From positions 1-35,785 of the forward strand of contig NZ_LFIO01001412.1 in assembly GCF_001187535.1 (NCBI RefSeq): 35,785 bases of DNA, in the 5' to 3' direction. The notes below the pieces were generated by a model. That model had not been told where the DNA came from. It saw nothing but the letters and a program-made list of their open reading frames with translations, and searched no databases. This document shows, piece by piece, positions 1 to 8,052 of the stretch. Source of the stretch: Rhizobium ecuadorense (GTDB taxonomy: Bacteria; Pseudomonadota; Alphaproteobacteria; Rhizobiales; Rhizobiaceae). The first letter of the stretch is position 1; every line of letters begins with the position of its first letter. Made by a program: the position numbers and the translations under genes.

Positions 1-76
1 CCGCCAGATAGCTCGAAATCGCCGCAACGATGCCGCGCGTCGATTTGCAGGATACGGTGAGGACGACGTTTTTCAT
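1..76 (-). CDS. purU: Formyltetrahydrofolate deformylase, N-terminal fragment
   Basis: Only the first 25 codons lie in the window; the gene runs off the left edge. The visible protein starts MKNVVLTVSCKSTRGIVAA, which fits the N-terminal ACT domain of PurU, the enzyme that hydrolyses 10-formyl-tetrahydrofolate to formate and tetrahydrofolate. A GGAAGAGA ribosome binding site lies just upstream of the ATG at 76. It is co-directional with the glnT/glx genes. A folate one-carbon enzyme suits a cluster that releases one-carbon units from N-methyl groups. The identification rests on a short N-terminus. Confidence 0.7.
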   Translation of the reverse strand, partial: MKNVVLTVSCKSTRGIVAAISSYLA

Positions 77-224
77 GCGGTCTCTTCCTTGGCCAGATCA
101 GGTGCCCGGGGATGTGACGACGCCGAAGCTGGTCAGCTCCGGCGTGTCGGTGGTCATTTAATGCATGCCGCCGGAAAGTGTGCAGCGGTTTCCGGATGAC
201 GACATGCACAAAACAAAGAGCTTA

Positions 225-238
225 AGCGGCCGGCCGCT
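225..238 (-). terminator. GC-rich palindrome at the end of glnT
   Basis: AGCGGCCGGCCGCT is a perfect 14-base palindrome overlapping the glnT stop codon. Read leftward it can form a 5-bp stem with a CCGG loop, followed by a T-rich but interrupted stretch. It may be a weak intrinsic terminator between glnT and purU. The rest of 77-224 shows no gene that I can support. Confidence 0.35.
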
Positions 239-1545
239 CAGATATCGAGCGTGCTGTCGCGTTCCCACTGGGTGAAATGCGAGCAGTAGGCATTCCATTC
301 CCGATGCTTGAGCTTCAGATAGGCGGCCGAAAATTCCGCCCCCATCGCCTGCTTCAGCCCCTCGTCGTCATCATAGGCGCGCAGCGCATCGAGAAGGTTG
401 AGCGGCAGGCGCGGCGCGTCCTTCACCAGGTGGCCCTCGGCATACATGTCGATATCGTAGTGGGGGCCGGGGTCTGCCTGGCTGCGGATGCCGTTAAGGC
501 CGGCGGCGATGATGATCGCCTGCAGCAGGTAGGGATTGACCGCCCCATCCGGCAGGCGCAGCTCGAAACGTCCCGGCCCCGGCACGCGCACCATGTGGGT
601 GCGGTTGTTGCCGGTCCAGGTGACGGTGTTCGGCGACCAGGTGGCGCCTGACGTGGTGCGCGGCGCGTTGATGCGCTTGTAGGAATTGACCGTCGGATTG
701 GTGACCGCGGCAAGTGCGGAGGCGTGCTTCATGATGCCGCCGAGGAAGGTCTTGCCCTGAGCCGAGAGCCCGAAGGCCATCTCCTTGTCGGCGAAGGCGT
801 TGACCTTGCCGTCGATGTCCCAAACCGAAATATGGGCATGGCAGCCATTTCCGGTCAGCCCCATGAAGGGCTTCGGCATGAAGGTGGCGCGCAGGCCGTG
901 CTTTTCGGCGACCGACTTGACCATGAACTTGAAGAAGGAGTGCTTGTCCGCCGTCTTCAGAACGTCGTCATATTCCCAGTTCATCTCGAACTGGCCGTTC
1001 GCATCCTCGTGGTCGTTCTGATAGGGCTTCCAGCCGAGCTCGAGCATGTAGTCGCAAATCTCGGCGATGACGTCGTAGCGGCGCATCACCGCCTGCTGAT
1101 CGTAGCAAGGCTTCTCGGCGGTATCGAACTGATCCGAGATCACCGAACCATCCGCGGAGATTAGGAAGAACTCGGGCTCGACGCCGGTTTTTACCCTGAG
1201 CCCTTCTTTCGCAGCCTCGGCGACCAGTCTTTTCAGGAGCACACGCGGCGCCTGTTCGACGGGCTGATCGTCCATGACGCAGTCGGCGGCAACCCATGCA
1301 ACATCCTTCTTCCAAGGGAGTTGGATGACGGAGGATGCGTCGGGAACGGCGAACAGGTCGGGATGGGCAGGCGTCAGATCGAGCCAGGTTGCAAAACCCG
1401 CGAAACCGGCGCCGTCTTTCTGCATATCGGCAATGGCTTGCGCCGGGACCAGCTTGGCGCGCTGAGCGCCGAACAGGTCCGTGTAGCTGATCATGAAATA
1501 TTTGATGCCTTTTTCGGAGGCGTATTGCGAGAGGTCCAGTGTCAC
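238..1545 (-). CDS. glnT: Type III glutamine synthetase / possible gamma-glutamylmethylamide synthetase
   Basis: This 435-residue protein of the glutamine synthetase superfamily joins an amine to the gamma-carboxyl of glutamate using ATP. The sequence shows the N-terminal beta-grasp region (FMISYTDLFGAQRAK near residue 17) and the catalytic core, with EPEFFLI, NGQFEMNW, GNGCHAHISVWD and the late NRTHMVRVPGPGRFELRLPDG region carrying the phosphate- and glutamate-binding arginines. Length and motifs fit rhizobial GlnT. The same subfamily includes GmaS, which uses methylamine to make gamma-glutamylmethylamide in the N-methylglutamate pathway. The neighbouring glxBCD and soxBDAG homologues make GmaS a serious alternative. 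It lies 80 bases downstream of glxD on the same strand, probably in one operon. Confidence 0.85.
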   Translation of the reverse strand: MTLDLSQYASEKGIKYFMISYTDLFGAQRAKLVPAQAIADMQKDGAGFAGFATWLDLTPAHPDLFAVPDASSVIQLPWKKDVAWVAADCVMDDQPVEQAPRVLLKRLVAEAAKEGLRVKTGVEPEFFLISADGSVISDQFDTAEKPCYDQQAVMRRYDVIAEICDYMLELGWKPYQNDHEDANGQFEMNWEYDDVLKTADKHSFFKFMVKSVAEKHGLRATFMPKPFMGLTGNGCHAHISVWDIDGKVNAFADKEMAFGLSAQGKTFLGGIMKHASALAAVTNPTVNSYKRINAPRTTSGATWSPNTVTWTGNNRTHMVRVPGPGRFELRLPDGAVNPYLLQAIIIAAGLNGIRSQADPGPHYDIDMYAEGHLVKDAPRLPLNLLDALRAYDDDEGLKQAMGAEFSAAYLKLKHREWNAYCSHFTQWERDSTLDI

Positions 1546-1625
1546 ATTTGTCCCCTTGTATTGATCTTAGACACTTGATGATGAAGCCGGCCGCATCCTC
1601 CCAAACGCGCCCGGCCGGTGTTTTT

Positions 1626-2954
1626 TTAGAAACCGGTCTTGCCGGGGATCCAGTTGGTGCCGGCGAGCGGCACTTGCGCCATGGCCGATGCCTCGATCGT
1701 CAGTGCGACGAGGTCTTCCGGCTCGAGGTTGTGCAGGTGGTTCTTGCCGCAGGCACGCGCGATCGTCTGCGCCTCGAGCGTCATCACCTTGAGGTAGTTG
1801 GCAAGGCGGCGGCCGGCCGCAACCGGGTCGAGGCGTTTTGCCAGCTCTGGATCCTGGGTGGTTATGCCGGCCGGGTCCTTGCCTTCATGCCAGTCGTCAT
1901 AGGCGCCGGCCGTCGTGCCGAGCTTCTGATATTCGGCTTCCCAGTGCGGATCGTTGTCGCCGATGGCGACGAGTGCCGCCGTGCCAATCGCGACCGCGTC
2001 GGCGCCGAGCGCCAGCGCCTTGGCGACGTCGGCGCCGGAGCGGATGCCGCCAGAAACGATCAGCTGCACCTTGCGATGCATGCCGAGATCCTGCAGCGCC
2101 TGAACGGCCGGACGAATGCAGGCGAGCGTCGGCATGCCGACATTCTCGATGAAGACGTCCTGCGTTGCCGCCGTGCCGCCCTGCATGCCGTCGAGCACGA
2201 CGACGTCGGCGCCGGCCTTCACGGCAAGGGCAGTATCGTAATAGGGACGCGCGCCGCCGACCTTGACGTAGATCGGCTTTTCCCAATCGGTGATTTCGCG
2301 CAGCTCCATGATCTTGATTTCCAGATCGTCGGGGCCGGTCCAGTCCGGATGGCGGCAGGCCGAGCGCTGGTCGATGCCCTTCGGCAGGTTGCGCATATTG
2401 GCGACGCGGTCGGAGATCTTCTGGCCGAGCAGCATGCCGCCGCCGCCGGGCTTGGCGCCCTGGCCGACCACGACTTCGATGGCATCGGCGCGGCGCAGGT
2501 CTTTCGGATTCATCCCGTAGCGCGAGGGCAGGTACTGGTAGACCAGTGTTTGCGAATGGCCGCGTTCCTCATCGGTCATGCCGCCGTCGCCGGTGGTGGT
2601 CGAGGTGCCCGATATCGTCGCACCGCGGCCGAGCGCTTCCTTGGCATTGCCGGACAGCGCGCCGAAGCTCATGCCGGCAATGGTGATCGGCGTCTTCAGC
2701 GTAATCGGCTTCTTGGCGAAGCGCGAGCCGAGCACCACCGTCGTGTCGCACTTCTCGCGATAGCCTTCGAGCGGATAGCGCGAGATGGAGGCGCCGAGAA
2801 ACAGCAGGTCGTCGAAATGCGGGACCTTGCGCTTGGTGCCGGCGCCGCGGATGTCATAAATCCCGGTGGCCGCCGCGCGACGGATTTCGGCGAGCGTATA
2901 GTCGTCGAAGGTCGCGGACTTGCGTGGCGGGGTATAGGGGTTGTGATAGCTCAT
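1626..2954 (-). CDS. glxD: Glutamate synthase large-subunit-like FMN protein (GlxD / MgsC)
   Basis: This 442-residue protein resembles the FMN-binding central/synthase domain of glutamate synthase. It has a TIM-barrel core with GMSFGALSGNAKEALGRGA and VGQGAKPGGGGMLLGQKI in the middle. The C-terminal half has the phosphate-binding stretch IVSGGIRSGADVAKALALGADAV, followed by GTAAL. The start at 2954 (MSYHNPYTPP) is preferred over an ATG six codons earlier, because GAGGG sits about 7 bases upstream and the earlier start would overlap glxC. With GlxB (amidotransferase) and GlxC (GXGXG helix) it rebuilds a three-piece glutamate synthase. That is also the make-up of N-methylglutamate synthase MgsABC. 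The gap to glxC is 14 bases, so they are almost certainly co-transcribed. Confidence 0.88.
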   Translation of the reverse strand: MSYHNPYTPPRKSATFDDYTLAEIRRAAATGIYDIRGAGTKRKVPHFDDLLFLGASISRYPLEGYREKCDTTVVLGSRFAKKPITLKTPITIAGMSFGALSGNAKEALGRGATISGTSTTTGDGGMTDEERGHSQTLVYQYLPSRYGMNPKDLRRADAIEVVVGQGAKPGGGGMLLGQKISDRVANMRNLPKGIDQRSACRHPDWTGPDDLEIKIMELREITDWEKPIYVKVGGARPYYDTALAVKAGADVVVLDGMQGGTAATQDVFIENVGMPTLACIRPAVQALQDLGMHRKVQLIVSGGIRSGADVAKALALGADAVAIGTAALVAIGDNDPHWEAEYQKLGTTAGAYDDWHEGKDPAGITTQDPELAKRLDPVAAGRRLANYLKVMTLEAQTIARACGKNHLHNLEPEDLVALTIEASAMAQVPLAGTNWIPGKTGF

Positions 2955-2968
2955 GGGTGTCCCTCGCC

Positions 2969-3655
2969 TCAATACGCGTCGGCGTTGTCGATGTTGAAAT
3001 TGTAGAGCTTGCGGGCCGAGCCGTAGCGCTTGAACTCCTCGGGCCTGACGTCCGTGACCCCTGCTTTGTCGAGCAGTTCGGCAAGCTTTTGCAGATGCTC
3101 AGGCCGCATCTCCTTCTCGATGCAGTCGGAACCGAGGCTCTTGACCTCGCCGCGGACGAAAAGCTTGGCTTCGTAGAGCGAATCCCCCAGCGCGTCGCCG
3201 GCGTCGCCGAGCACGACAAGATGGCCGGATTGACCCATGAAGGCCGACATGTGGCCGATGCTGCCATGCACGACGATGTCGATGCCCTTCATCGATATGC
3301 CGCAGCGCGAGGCGGCATTGCCCTTGATGACGAGCAGGCCGCCGCGGCCGGTGGCGCCGGCATACTGGCTGGCGTCGCCTTCGATGACGACGGTGCCGGA
3401 CATCATGTTTTCGGCAACGCCCGGACCGGCGGACCCATGAACCGTGACCCTGCCGCCGTCATTCATGCCGGCGCAGTAATAGCCGACCGATCCTCTGACG
3501 GCGACCGTGGCGGGGCTGTCGATACCGACGGCGACGGCATGACTGCCACGCGGGTTGATGACCTCGAATTCAGTGTCGTTGGCGCCTTGGGAAAGGGCAT
3601 GCAGCGCGCTGTTCAGCTCGCGAAGAGGGGTATTGGAAAGATCGAATGTCGGCAT
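2969..3655 (-). CDS. glxC: GXGXG-domain glutamate synthase subunit (GlxC / MgsB)
   Basis: This 228-residue protein is made largely of the right-handed beta-helix found at the C-terminus of glutamate synthase (GXGXG domain). Regular glycine-rich turns run through most of the chain (VAVGIDSPATVAVRGSVG, VVIEGDASQYAG, LLVIKGNAASRCG, IVVHGSIGHMSAF, LVVLGDAGDALG). In fused glutamate synthases this domain is structural and spaces the amidotransferase from the FMN site. Here it is a free subunit between glxB and glxD. The C-terminal 60 residues are helical and charged. It is 57 bases downstream of glxB and 14 bases upstream of glxD on the same strand. Confidence 0.88.
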   Translation of the reverse strand: MPTFDLSNTPLRELNSALHALSQGANDTEFEVINPRGSHAVAVGIDSPATVAVRGSVGYYCAGMNDGGRVTVHGSAGPGVAENMMSGTVVIEGDASQYAGATGRGGLLVIKGNAASRCGISMKGIDIVVHGSIGHMSAFMGQSGHLVVLGDAGDALGDSLYEAKLFVRGEVKSLGSDCIEKEMRPEHLQKLAELLDKAGVTDVRPEEFKRYGSARKLYNFNIDNADAY

Positions 3656-3711
3656 TGAATCCTCGTTGGTCCGGGAGACGGTCTAGGCCGCCTCCAGCTT
3701 TCAGGCGTCCC

Positions 3712-4617
3712 TCAGGCCGCCTTGTCGTGATCCCAGAAATAAACGGTCGCCGGCTCCGGCTCCCAGACACGGGCATTCTCGATGCCGGGAAGGTTGACCA
3801 GCGCGCGGTATTCCGAGCCGAAGGCGACATACTGGTCGGTCTCGGCCATGACGGCGGGCTTGCAGGCGATCGGGTCGCGCACCACGCCGAAGCCGGACTT
3901 GGTGCCGACGACGAAGGTGAAGAAGCCGTCGAGATCGTCGAGCGCGCCGGTCAGCGCCTGGCCGAGATCCTTGCCCTTGGCCATTTCGGCCGTGAGATAG
4001 GCGGCGGCGACTTCGGAATCGTTCTGCGTTTCGAAGGTCATGCCTTCGCGCACCAGTTCGCGGCGCAGATTGTTGTGGTTGGACAGCGAGCCGTTGTGCA
4101 CGAGGCACTGGTCGGCGCCGGTCGAGAACGGATGGGCGCCGAGCGTGGTGACCGCGGATTCCGTCGCCATGCGGGTGTGGCCGATGCCGTGGGTGCCGCT
4201 CATGGCACGGACGTCGAACCGCTTCACGACGTCTTTCGGAAGGCCGATTTCCTTGTAAATCTCGACGCTTTCGCCCGATCCCATCAGGCGGACCGTCGGG
4301 CGGATCTCTTCAAGCGCCTTGCGCACCGTTCCAAGCTTGGAGGCATCAAGCTCGATGACCGCGTGCGTGCTCTTGATCGATACCTCGGCTCTGATGCCGG
4401 CCTTCTCCAGGTCGCCGGCGAGGCCCTCGAAGTCGACGCTGGGGTTGGCGGACTGGATGGTGATCTTCGCCCTGCCCTCTGCAGAGCCGCCATAGATCGC
4501 GATGCCGGCCGAATCCGGTCCGCGATCCGTCATGGTGATCAGCATATCCGAGAGCAGATTTCCCAGCTGGGGTTCAAGGCTCTTGTCCTTGAGGAACAGT
4601 CCAACAATGCCGCACAT
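3712..4617 (-). CDS. glxB: Class II glutamine amidotransferase (GlxB / MgsA)
   Basis: This 301-residue amidotransferase of the GATase type 2 (PurF/GltS-like) family begins MCGIVGLF, so Cys2 becomes the N-terminal nucleophile after Met removal. TDRGPDSAGIAIYG follows near residue 31, and GHTRMATES and VHNGSLSNHNNLRREL are the substrate and oxyanion segments. DDLDGFFTFVVGT and KPAVMAETDQYVAFGSEYRAL are typical of the domain's second half. It would release ammonia from glutamine, or bind a gamma-glutamyl amide if the pathway is N-methylglutamate synthesis. It heads the glxBCD-glnT run. A GGAGG site lies 13 bases upstream of the ATG. Confidence 0.9.
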   Translation of the reverse strand: MCGIVGLFLKDKSLEPQLGNLLSDMLITMTDRGPDSAGIAIYGGSAEGRAKITIQSANPSVDFEGLAGDLEKAGIRAEVSIKSTHAVIELDASKLGTVRKALEEIRPTVRLMGSGESVEIYKEIGLPKDVVKRFDVRAMSGTHGIGHTRMATESAVTTLGAHPFSTGADQCLVHNGSLSNHNNLRRELVREGMTFETQNDSEVAAAYLTAEMAKGKDLGQALTGALDDLDGFFTFVVGTKSGFGVVRDPIACKPAVMAETDQYVAFGSEYRALVNLPGIENARVWEPEPATVYFWDHDKAA

Positions 4618-4706
4618 AGCCCGTGCCTCCGTTCGTGTTGAGAAAGGACTAGCAGGTCTGCGTCAGGACAGCAACTGGGAGGAATAAAATTTTCTTTTAA
4701 GGCAAG
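4618..4706 (-). promoter_or_regulatory. Likely promoter region of glxBCD-glnT
   Basis: This 89-base spacer separates the XRE-cupin gene from glxB, with both genes reading leftward. It is locally A+T-rich (AAAATTTTCTTTTAA on the plus strand near 4686-4700), unlike the GC-rich genes around it. It contains the glxB ribosome binding site at its left end. A promoter here is an inference from composition and spacing; I could not pick out convincing -35/-10 hexamers. Confidence 0.35.
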
Positions 4707-5390
4707 TTAGCCCCGGGAATTCTGCTGGGGATAACTGATGATCGAGAGGTACTTGCTCGGCAGCTTCACCAGCTGCTCCGGCCCATGCGGCGCATCGGCG
4801 TCAAAGAACAGGCTATCACCCGGCTGCATCTGGAAAAGCTGATCGCCGTGGCGGTAGACCACCTCGCCTTCGAGCATATAGAGAAACTCCATGCCCTCAT
4901 GCTGAAAGGTCGGGAAGACATCGGAATCGGCCGTCAGCGTGATGAGATAGGGCTCGACGATGACGCCGCTGGTATTGTTGTCGATATGGCCGAGCAGATT
5001 ATATTGGTGGCCGGCGCGCGTGCCGCGCCGTTCGAGCTCGATGCCCTGCCCCGCCTTGACGAAGACGGCGTTGCGCGGTTCCTCGAAGCGGCGGAAGAAA
5101 GCGGTCATCGGTACGCCGAGCGCCCGCGACAGCGATTGCAGCGTCGTCAGTGACGGCGAAATGTTGCCGTTCTCGATCTTCGACAGCATGCCGAGCGAAA
5201 TGCCGGTCGCAGCCGCGAGATCCGTGACGGTGATGCCGAGTTTCTTGCGGTAGGCGCGCACCTCATGGCCGATCGCCATTTCGAGGTTGTTTTCCTTCGG
5301 TTCCCGAACGGCGTGCGGATCCTGGGAAAAGGGAGCGCGTTCGCCATGCGCCTGTTCCGCTTGCTTTGCCGCTTCGAGCTTGGGTTTCAT
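4707..5390 (-). CDS. XRE-family regulator with C-terminal cupin domain
   Basis: This 227-residue cytoplasmic DNA-binding protein has a Cro/cI-type helix-turn-helix at about residues 38-95 (IGHEVRAYRKKLGITVTDLA, then GISLGMLSKIENGNISPSLT). A cupin sensor domain at about residues 145-220 includes FPTFQHEGMEFLYMLEGEV, YRHGDQLFQMQPGDSLFFD and PHGPEQL. This layout is shared with PuuR- and SutR-type regulators, which often control amine or amino-acid catabolism by binding a small effector in the cupin. The first 35 residues are charged and probably disordered. It sits between glxA and glxB on the same strand and is a candidate controller of the glx and sox genes. The effector is unknown. Confidence 0.88.
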   Translation of the reverse strand: MKPKLEAAKQAEQAHGERAPFSQDPHAVREPKENNLEMAIGHEVRAYRKKLGITVTDLAAATGISLGMLSKIENGNISPSLTTLQSLSRALGVPMTAFFRRFEEPRNAVFVKAGQGIELERRGTRAGHQYNLLGHIDNNTSGVIVEPYLITLTADSDVFPTFQHEGMEFLYMLEGEVVYRHGDQLFQMQPGDSLFFDADAPHGPEQLVKLPSKYLSIISYPQQNSRG

Positions 5391-5460
5391 GCTGCCGCCT
5401 TCGCTTTTTGTCCAAAGCCAACCCTATCGCCATAGTGAAATTTTCTCAACCGGGAGGAAA

Positions 5461-6420
5461 CTATTCGCGCCGCGCCCCGCGCGGCGCGATACCGTAGGCG
5501 GCGCGGAACATCCGGGAGAAATGGCTGAGACTGGAAAAGCCGGTGGCAACCGCGATCTCCGAGACGGAAAGCGGGCTCTGCTTCAGCAGCCGATGGGCAT
5601 GCTGCAGCCTGATCCTGTGGTATTGATCGAGGAAGGTGGTTCCGAGATGGGCCGCAAAGAGCCGGTCGAGATGGCGGGTGGTGACGCCGGCGATGCGCGC
5701 CATGGCGGCGCGGCCGAGCGGCATCTCGATCGTCTCCTCCATCCGTTCGAGAACGCTGAGCAGCCCGGGATGGTGGACGCCGTAGCGTTCGGCGAGCGAG
5801 GCGCGCTGGGGTGCGGCGGGCTCGTTGACCTCTGTGTGAAGATACCAGTCGCTGACGCGGCGGGCGAAATCCGGTCCCATCCGCTCGGCGATCAGCACAT
5901 GCATCATGTCGAGTGGCGCGATGCCGCCGCCGCAGGTGATCCGGTTGCCGTCGATCATGAAGCGCGCCTGGCGCGGCGAGAGGTCCGGGAAGGCCTCGAG
6001 AAGGGCGGCCGCATGTTCCCAGTGGATGGTGAAATCGCGGCCCTCAAGCAGTCCCGCCGCGGCCATCAGATAGGGACCGCCCGAAATGCCGCCGATCCTG
6101 ACACCCTCGCGCGCCAGTTGCCGCAGACAGGCAAGCACGCCGGGATAACGCCAGTCGCGCGGCAAGCCGCCGGCGCAGACGAAGGCCGTGCCGAGACCGG
6201 AACCCCTGACGGGAAGGGGTTCGGCGGGCACGCTGACGCCCGAGGAGGAGAGCGCCGGCGCACCGTCCGGCGAAAAGATCGACAGGCGGTAGATTTCGCG
6301 CCCGGCCAGAAGATTTGCCGCCCTGAGCGGCTCGCTCGCCGAGGCATAGGACATCAGCGCGAATCCCGGGATCAGGATGAAGCCGATCTCCTGGACATTT
6401 TTGCTATCGGAGGAGGACAT
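5461..6420 (-). CDS. glxA: AraC-family regulator with DJ-1/class-I amidotransferase-like domain (GlxA)
   Basis: This 319-residue transcription factor has a DJ-1/PfpI-like sensor domain at residues 10-190 (IGFILIPGFALMSYASASEPLRAAN near the start, GGISGGPYLMAAAGLL in the middle). Two AraC helix-turn-helix motifs follow at about 215-315 (MARIAGVTTRHLDRLFAAHLG and SVSEIAVATGFSSLSHFSRMFRAAYG). The sub-group contains GbdR and SouR, which activate choline, glycine betaine and sarcosine catabolism in Pseudomonas. GlxA is the name used for the Sinorhizobium homologue beside the same genes. It is transcribed away from soxB across an 87-base spacer, so it is the obvious regulator of the sox operon. SouR-like ancestry slightly favours a sarcosine or methylamine signal. 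Confidence 0.88.
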   Translation of the reverse strand: MSSSDSKNVQEIGFILIPGFALMSYASASEPLRAANLLAGREIYRLSIFSPDGAPALSSSGVSVPAEPLPVRGSGLGTAFVCAGGLPRDWRYPGVLACLRQLAREGVRIGGISGGPYLMAAAGLLEGRDFTIHWEHAAALLEAFPDLSPRQARFMIDGNRITCGGGIAPLDMMHVLIAERMGPDFARRVSDWYLHTEVNEPAAPQRASLAERYGVHHPGLLSVLERMEETIEMPLGRAAMARIAGVTTRHLDRLFAAHLGTTFLDQYHRIRLQHAHRLLKQSPLSVSEIAVATGFSSLSHFSRMFRAAYGIAPRGARRE

Positions 6421-6507
6421 GTCCCTTTTCTAACCATTCATGTCCTTATTGCGCAAGTCGCGCGTCGCCTTTCTGGCATCATGCAGCCGTTCTATTCGGA
6501 TTGACCC
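6421..6507. promoter_or_regulatory. Divergent control region between glxA and soxB
   Basis: These 87 bases separate the divergent starts of glxA and soxB. Any promoter for the sox operon and for glxA itself, and the GlxA binding site, should lie here or just inside the genes. I could not identify clear sigma-70 hexamers or a strong inverted repeat, so the call rests on gene orientation only. Confidence 0.4.
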
Positions 6508-7758
6508 ATGCGCTATTCCGCCCTTTCGATTTTTCTCAACGGTCTTCGCGGCAACAAAGCCTGGGCGCCCGCCTGGCGCGACGCGGCGCCGAAGCCGCAT
6601 TACGATGTCATCATCGTCGGCGGCGGCGGGCATGGCCTTGCCACCGCCTATTATCTCGCCAAAGAATTCGGCATCACCAATGTCGCCGTCCTCGAAAAGG
6701 GTTATCTCGGTTCCGGCAATATCGGCAGGAACACGACGATCATCCGGTCGAACTACCTGCTTCCCGGCAACAATCCCTTCTACGAGCTGTCGATGAAGCT
6801 CTGGGAAGGATTGGAGCAGGACTTCAACTTCAACGCCATGGTCTCGCAGCGCGGCGTGCTCAATCTCTTCCATTCCGACGCGCAGCGCGATGCCTATACC
6901 CGCCGCGGCAACGCCATGCGGCTGCACGGCGTCGACGCCGAGCTTCTCGACCGGCAGGCGGTGCGCAAAAAACTGCCATTCCTCGATTTCGACAATGCCC
7001 GTTTCCCGGTGATGGGCGCCTTGTTCCACCCGCGCGGCGGCACGGTGCGCCATGACGCGGTCGCCTGGGGTTATGCGCGCGGCGCAGACAGCCGCGGCGT
7101 CGACATCATCACCCAATGCGAGGTGACCGGCATCCGCAGCGAAAACGGTCAGGTGACCGGCGTCGAGACCAGCAGGGGCTTCATCGGCTGCGGCAAGCTG
7201 GCGCTGGCAGCCGCCGGCAATTCCACCGTCGTCGCCGATATGGCGGGCCTCCGCCTGCCGATCGAAAGCCACGTGCTGCAGGCCTTCGTCTCCGAAGGGC
7301 TGAAACCCTTCATCGACAATGTCGTCACCTTCGGCGCCGGCCATTTCTACGTCTCCCAGTCGGATAAGGGCGGCCTCGTCTTCGGCGGCGATATCGACGG
7401 TTACAATTCCTATGCCCAGCGCGGCAATCTGGCGTCGGTCGAGCATGTTGCCGAAGCCGGGCTGGCGATGATCCCTTCTTTGTCGCGGGTGCGTTATCTC
7501 CGCTCCTGGGGCGGGGTGATGGATATGAGCATGGACGGCTCGCCGATCATCGACCGCACCCATATCGATAATCTCTATCTCAACGCCGGCTGGTGTTACG
7601 GCGGCTTCAAGGCGACGCCCGCTTCCGGCTTCTGCTACGCCCATCTGATCGCCCGCAACACGCCGCATCAGACGGCCCGCGCCTTCCGGCTCGACCGTTT
7701 CGCCCGCGGCTATCCGATCGACGAAAAGGGCGTCGGCGCCCAGCCCAATCTGCACTGA
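6508..7758 (+). CDS. soxB: Sarcosine oxidase beta subunit / N-methylglutamate dehydrogenase subunit A
   Basis: This 416-residue FAD-dependent oxidoreductase of the DAO family has the dinucleotide fold at residues 31-60 (YDVIIVGGGGHGLATAYYLA). IGRNTTIIRSNY follows, typical of SoxB subunits, and the family's C-terminal NAGWCYGGFKATPASG loop near residue 365 contacts the flavin. In heterotetrameric sarcosine oxidase this subunit holds the covalent FMN and the amine site, and it oxidises an N-methyl amine. MgdA of N-methylglutamate dehydrogenase is homologous. It is the first gene of the tight soxBDAG operon, with 12 bases to soxD. Confidence 0.9.
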   Translation: MRYSALSIFLNGLRGNKAWAPAWRDAAPKPHYDVIIVGGGGHGLATAYYLAKEFGITNVAVLEKGYLGSGNIGRNTTIIRSNYLLPGNNPFYELSMKLWEGLEQDFNFNAMVSQRGVLNLFHSDAQRDAYTRRGNAMRLHGVDAELLDRQAVRKKLPFLDFDNARFPVMGALFHPRGGTVRHDAVAWGYARGADSRGVDIITQCEVTGIRSENGQVTGVETSRGFIGCGKLALAAAGNSTVVADMAGLRLPIESHVLQAFVSEGLKPFIDNVVTFGAGHFYVSQSDKGGLVFGGDIDGYNSYAQRGNLASVEHVAEAGLAMIPSLSRVRYLRSWGGVMDMSMDGSPIIDRTHIDNLYLNAGWCYGGFKATPASGFCYAHLIARNTPHQTARAFRLDRFARGYPIDEKGVGAQPNLH

Positions 7759-7770
7759 GGACATTTGACG

Positions 7771-8052
7771 ATGGCGAGCCTGATTTCCTGTCCCCATTGC
7801 GGCGCCCGGCCGAAGGAAGAATTCTCGATCCGCGGCGATGCCGGCCTTGTCAGGCCGGCGCCGGATGCCGGCGCGGATGCGTGGTTCGACTATGTCTATC
7901 TGCGCGACAATCCGCGCGGCCGTCACAGCGAATACTGGCACCACTCCTCCGGATGCCGCCGCTGGCTGATCGTCGACCGTGATACCGTCACCCATGCGGT
8001 TCACGGCGTCAGGGATGCCGCCCTTGCGAAGCTCGGCGGAGAACCGGCATGA
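7771..8052 (+). CDS. soxD: Sarcosine oxidase delta subunit (zinc-binding)
   Basis: This 93-residue small subunit opens with SCPHCGARPKEEF. It ends with a histidine-rich turn (EYWHHSSGCRRWL near residues 52-64), which together give the CxxC...H...C zinc site of SoxD. In the tetramer it packs against the alpha subunit. The start at 7771 follows GAGGACAT at good spacing; a TTG two codons earlier is possible. The stop overlaps the soxA start as ATGA, which indicates translational coupling. Confidence 0.9.
   Translation: MASLISCPHCGARPKEEFSIRGDAGLVRPAPDAGADAWFDYVYLRDNPRGRHSEYWHHSSGCRRWLIVDRDTVTHAVHGVRDAALAKLGGEPA

Noticed and set aside
1539..3005. Long plus-strand frames opposite the glx and glnT genes
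   Set aside because: They are mirror frames of well-supported genes in GC-rich DNA; only the minus-strand proteins show family motifs.
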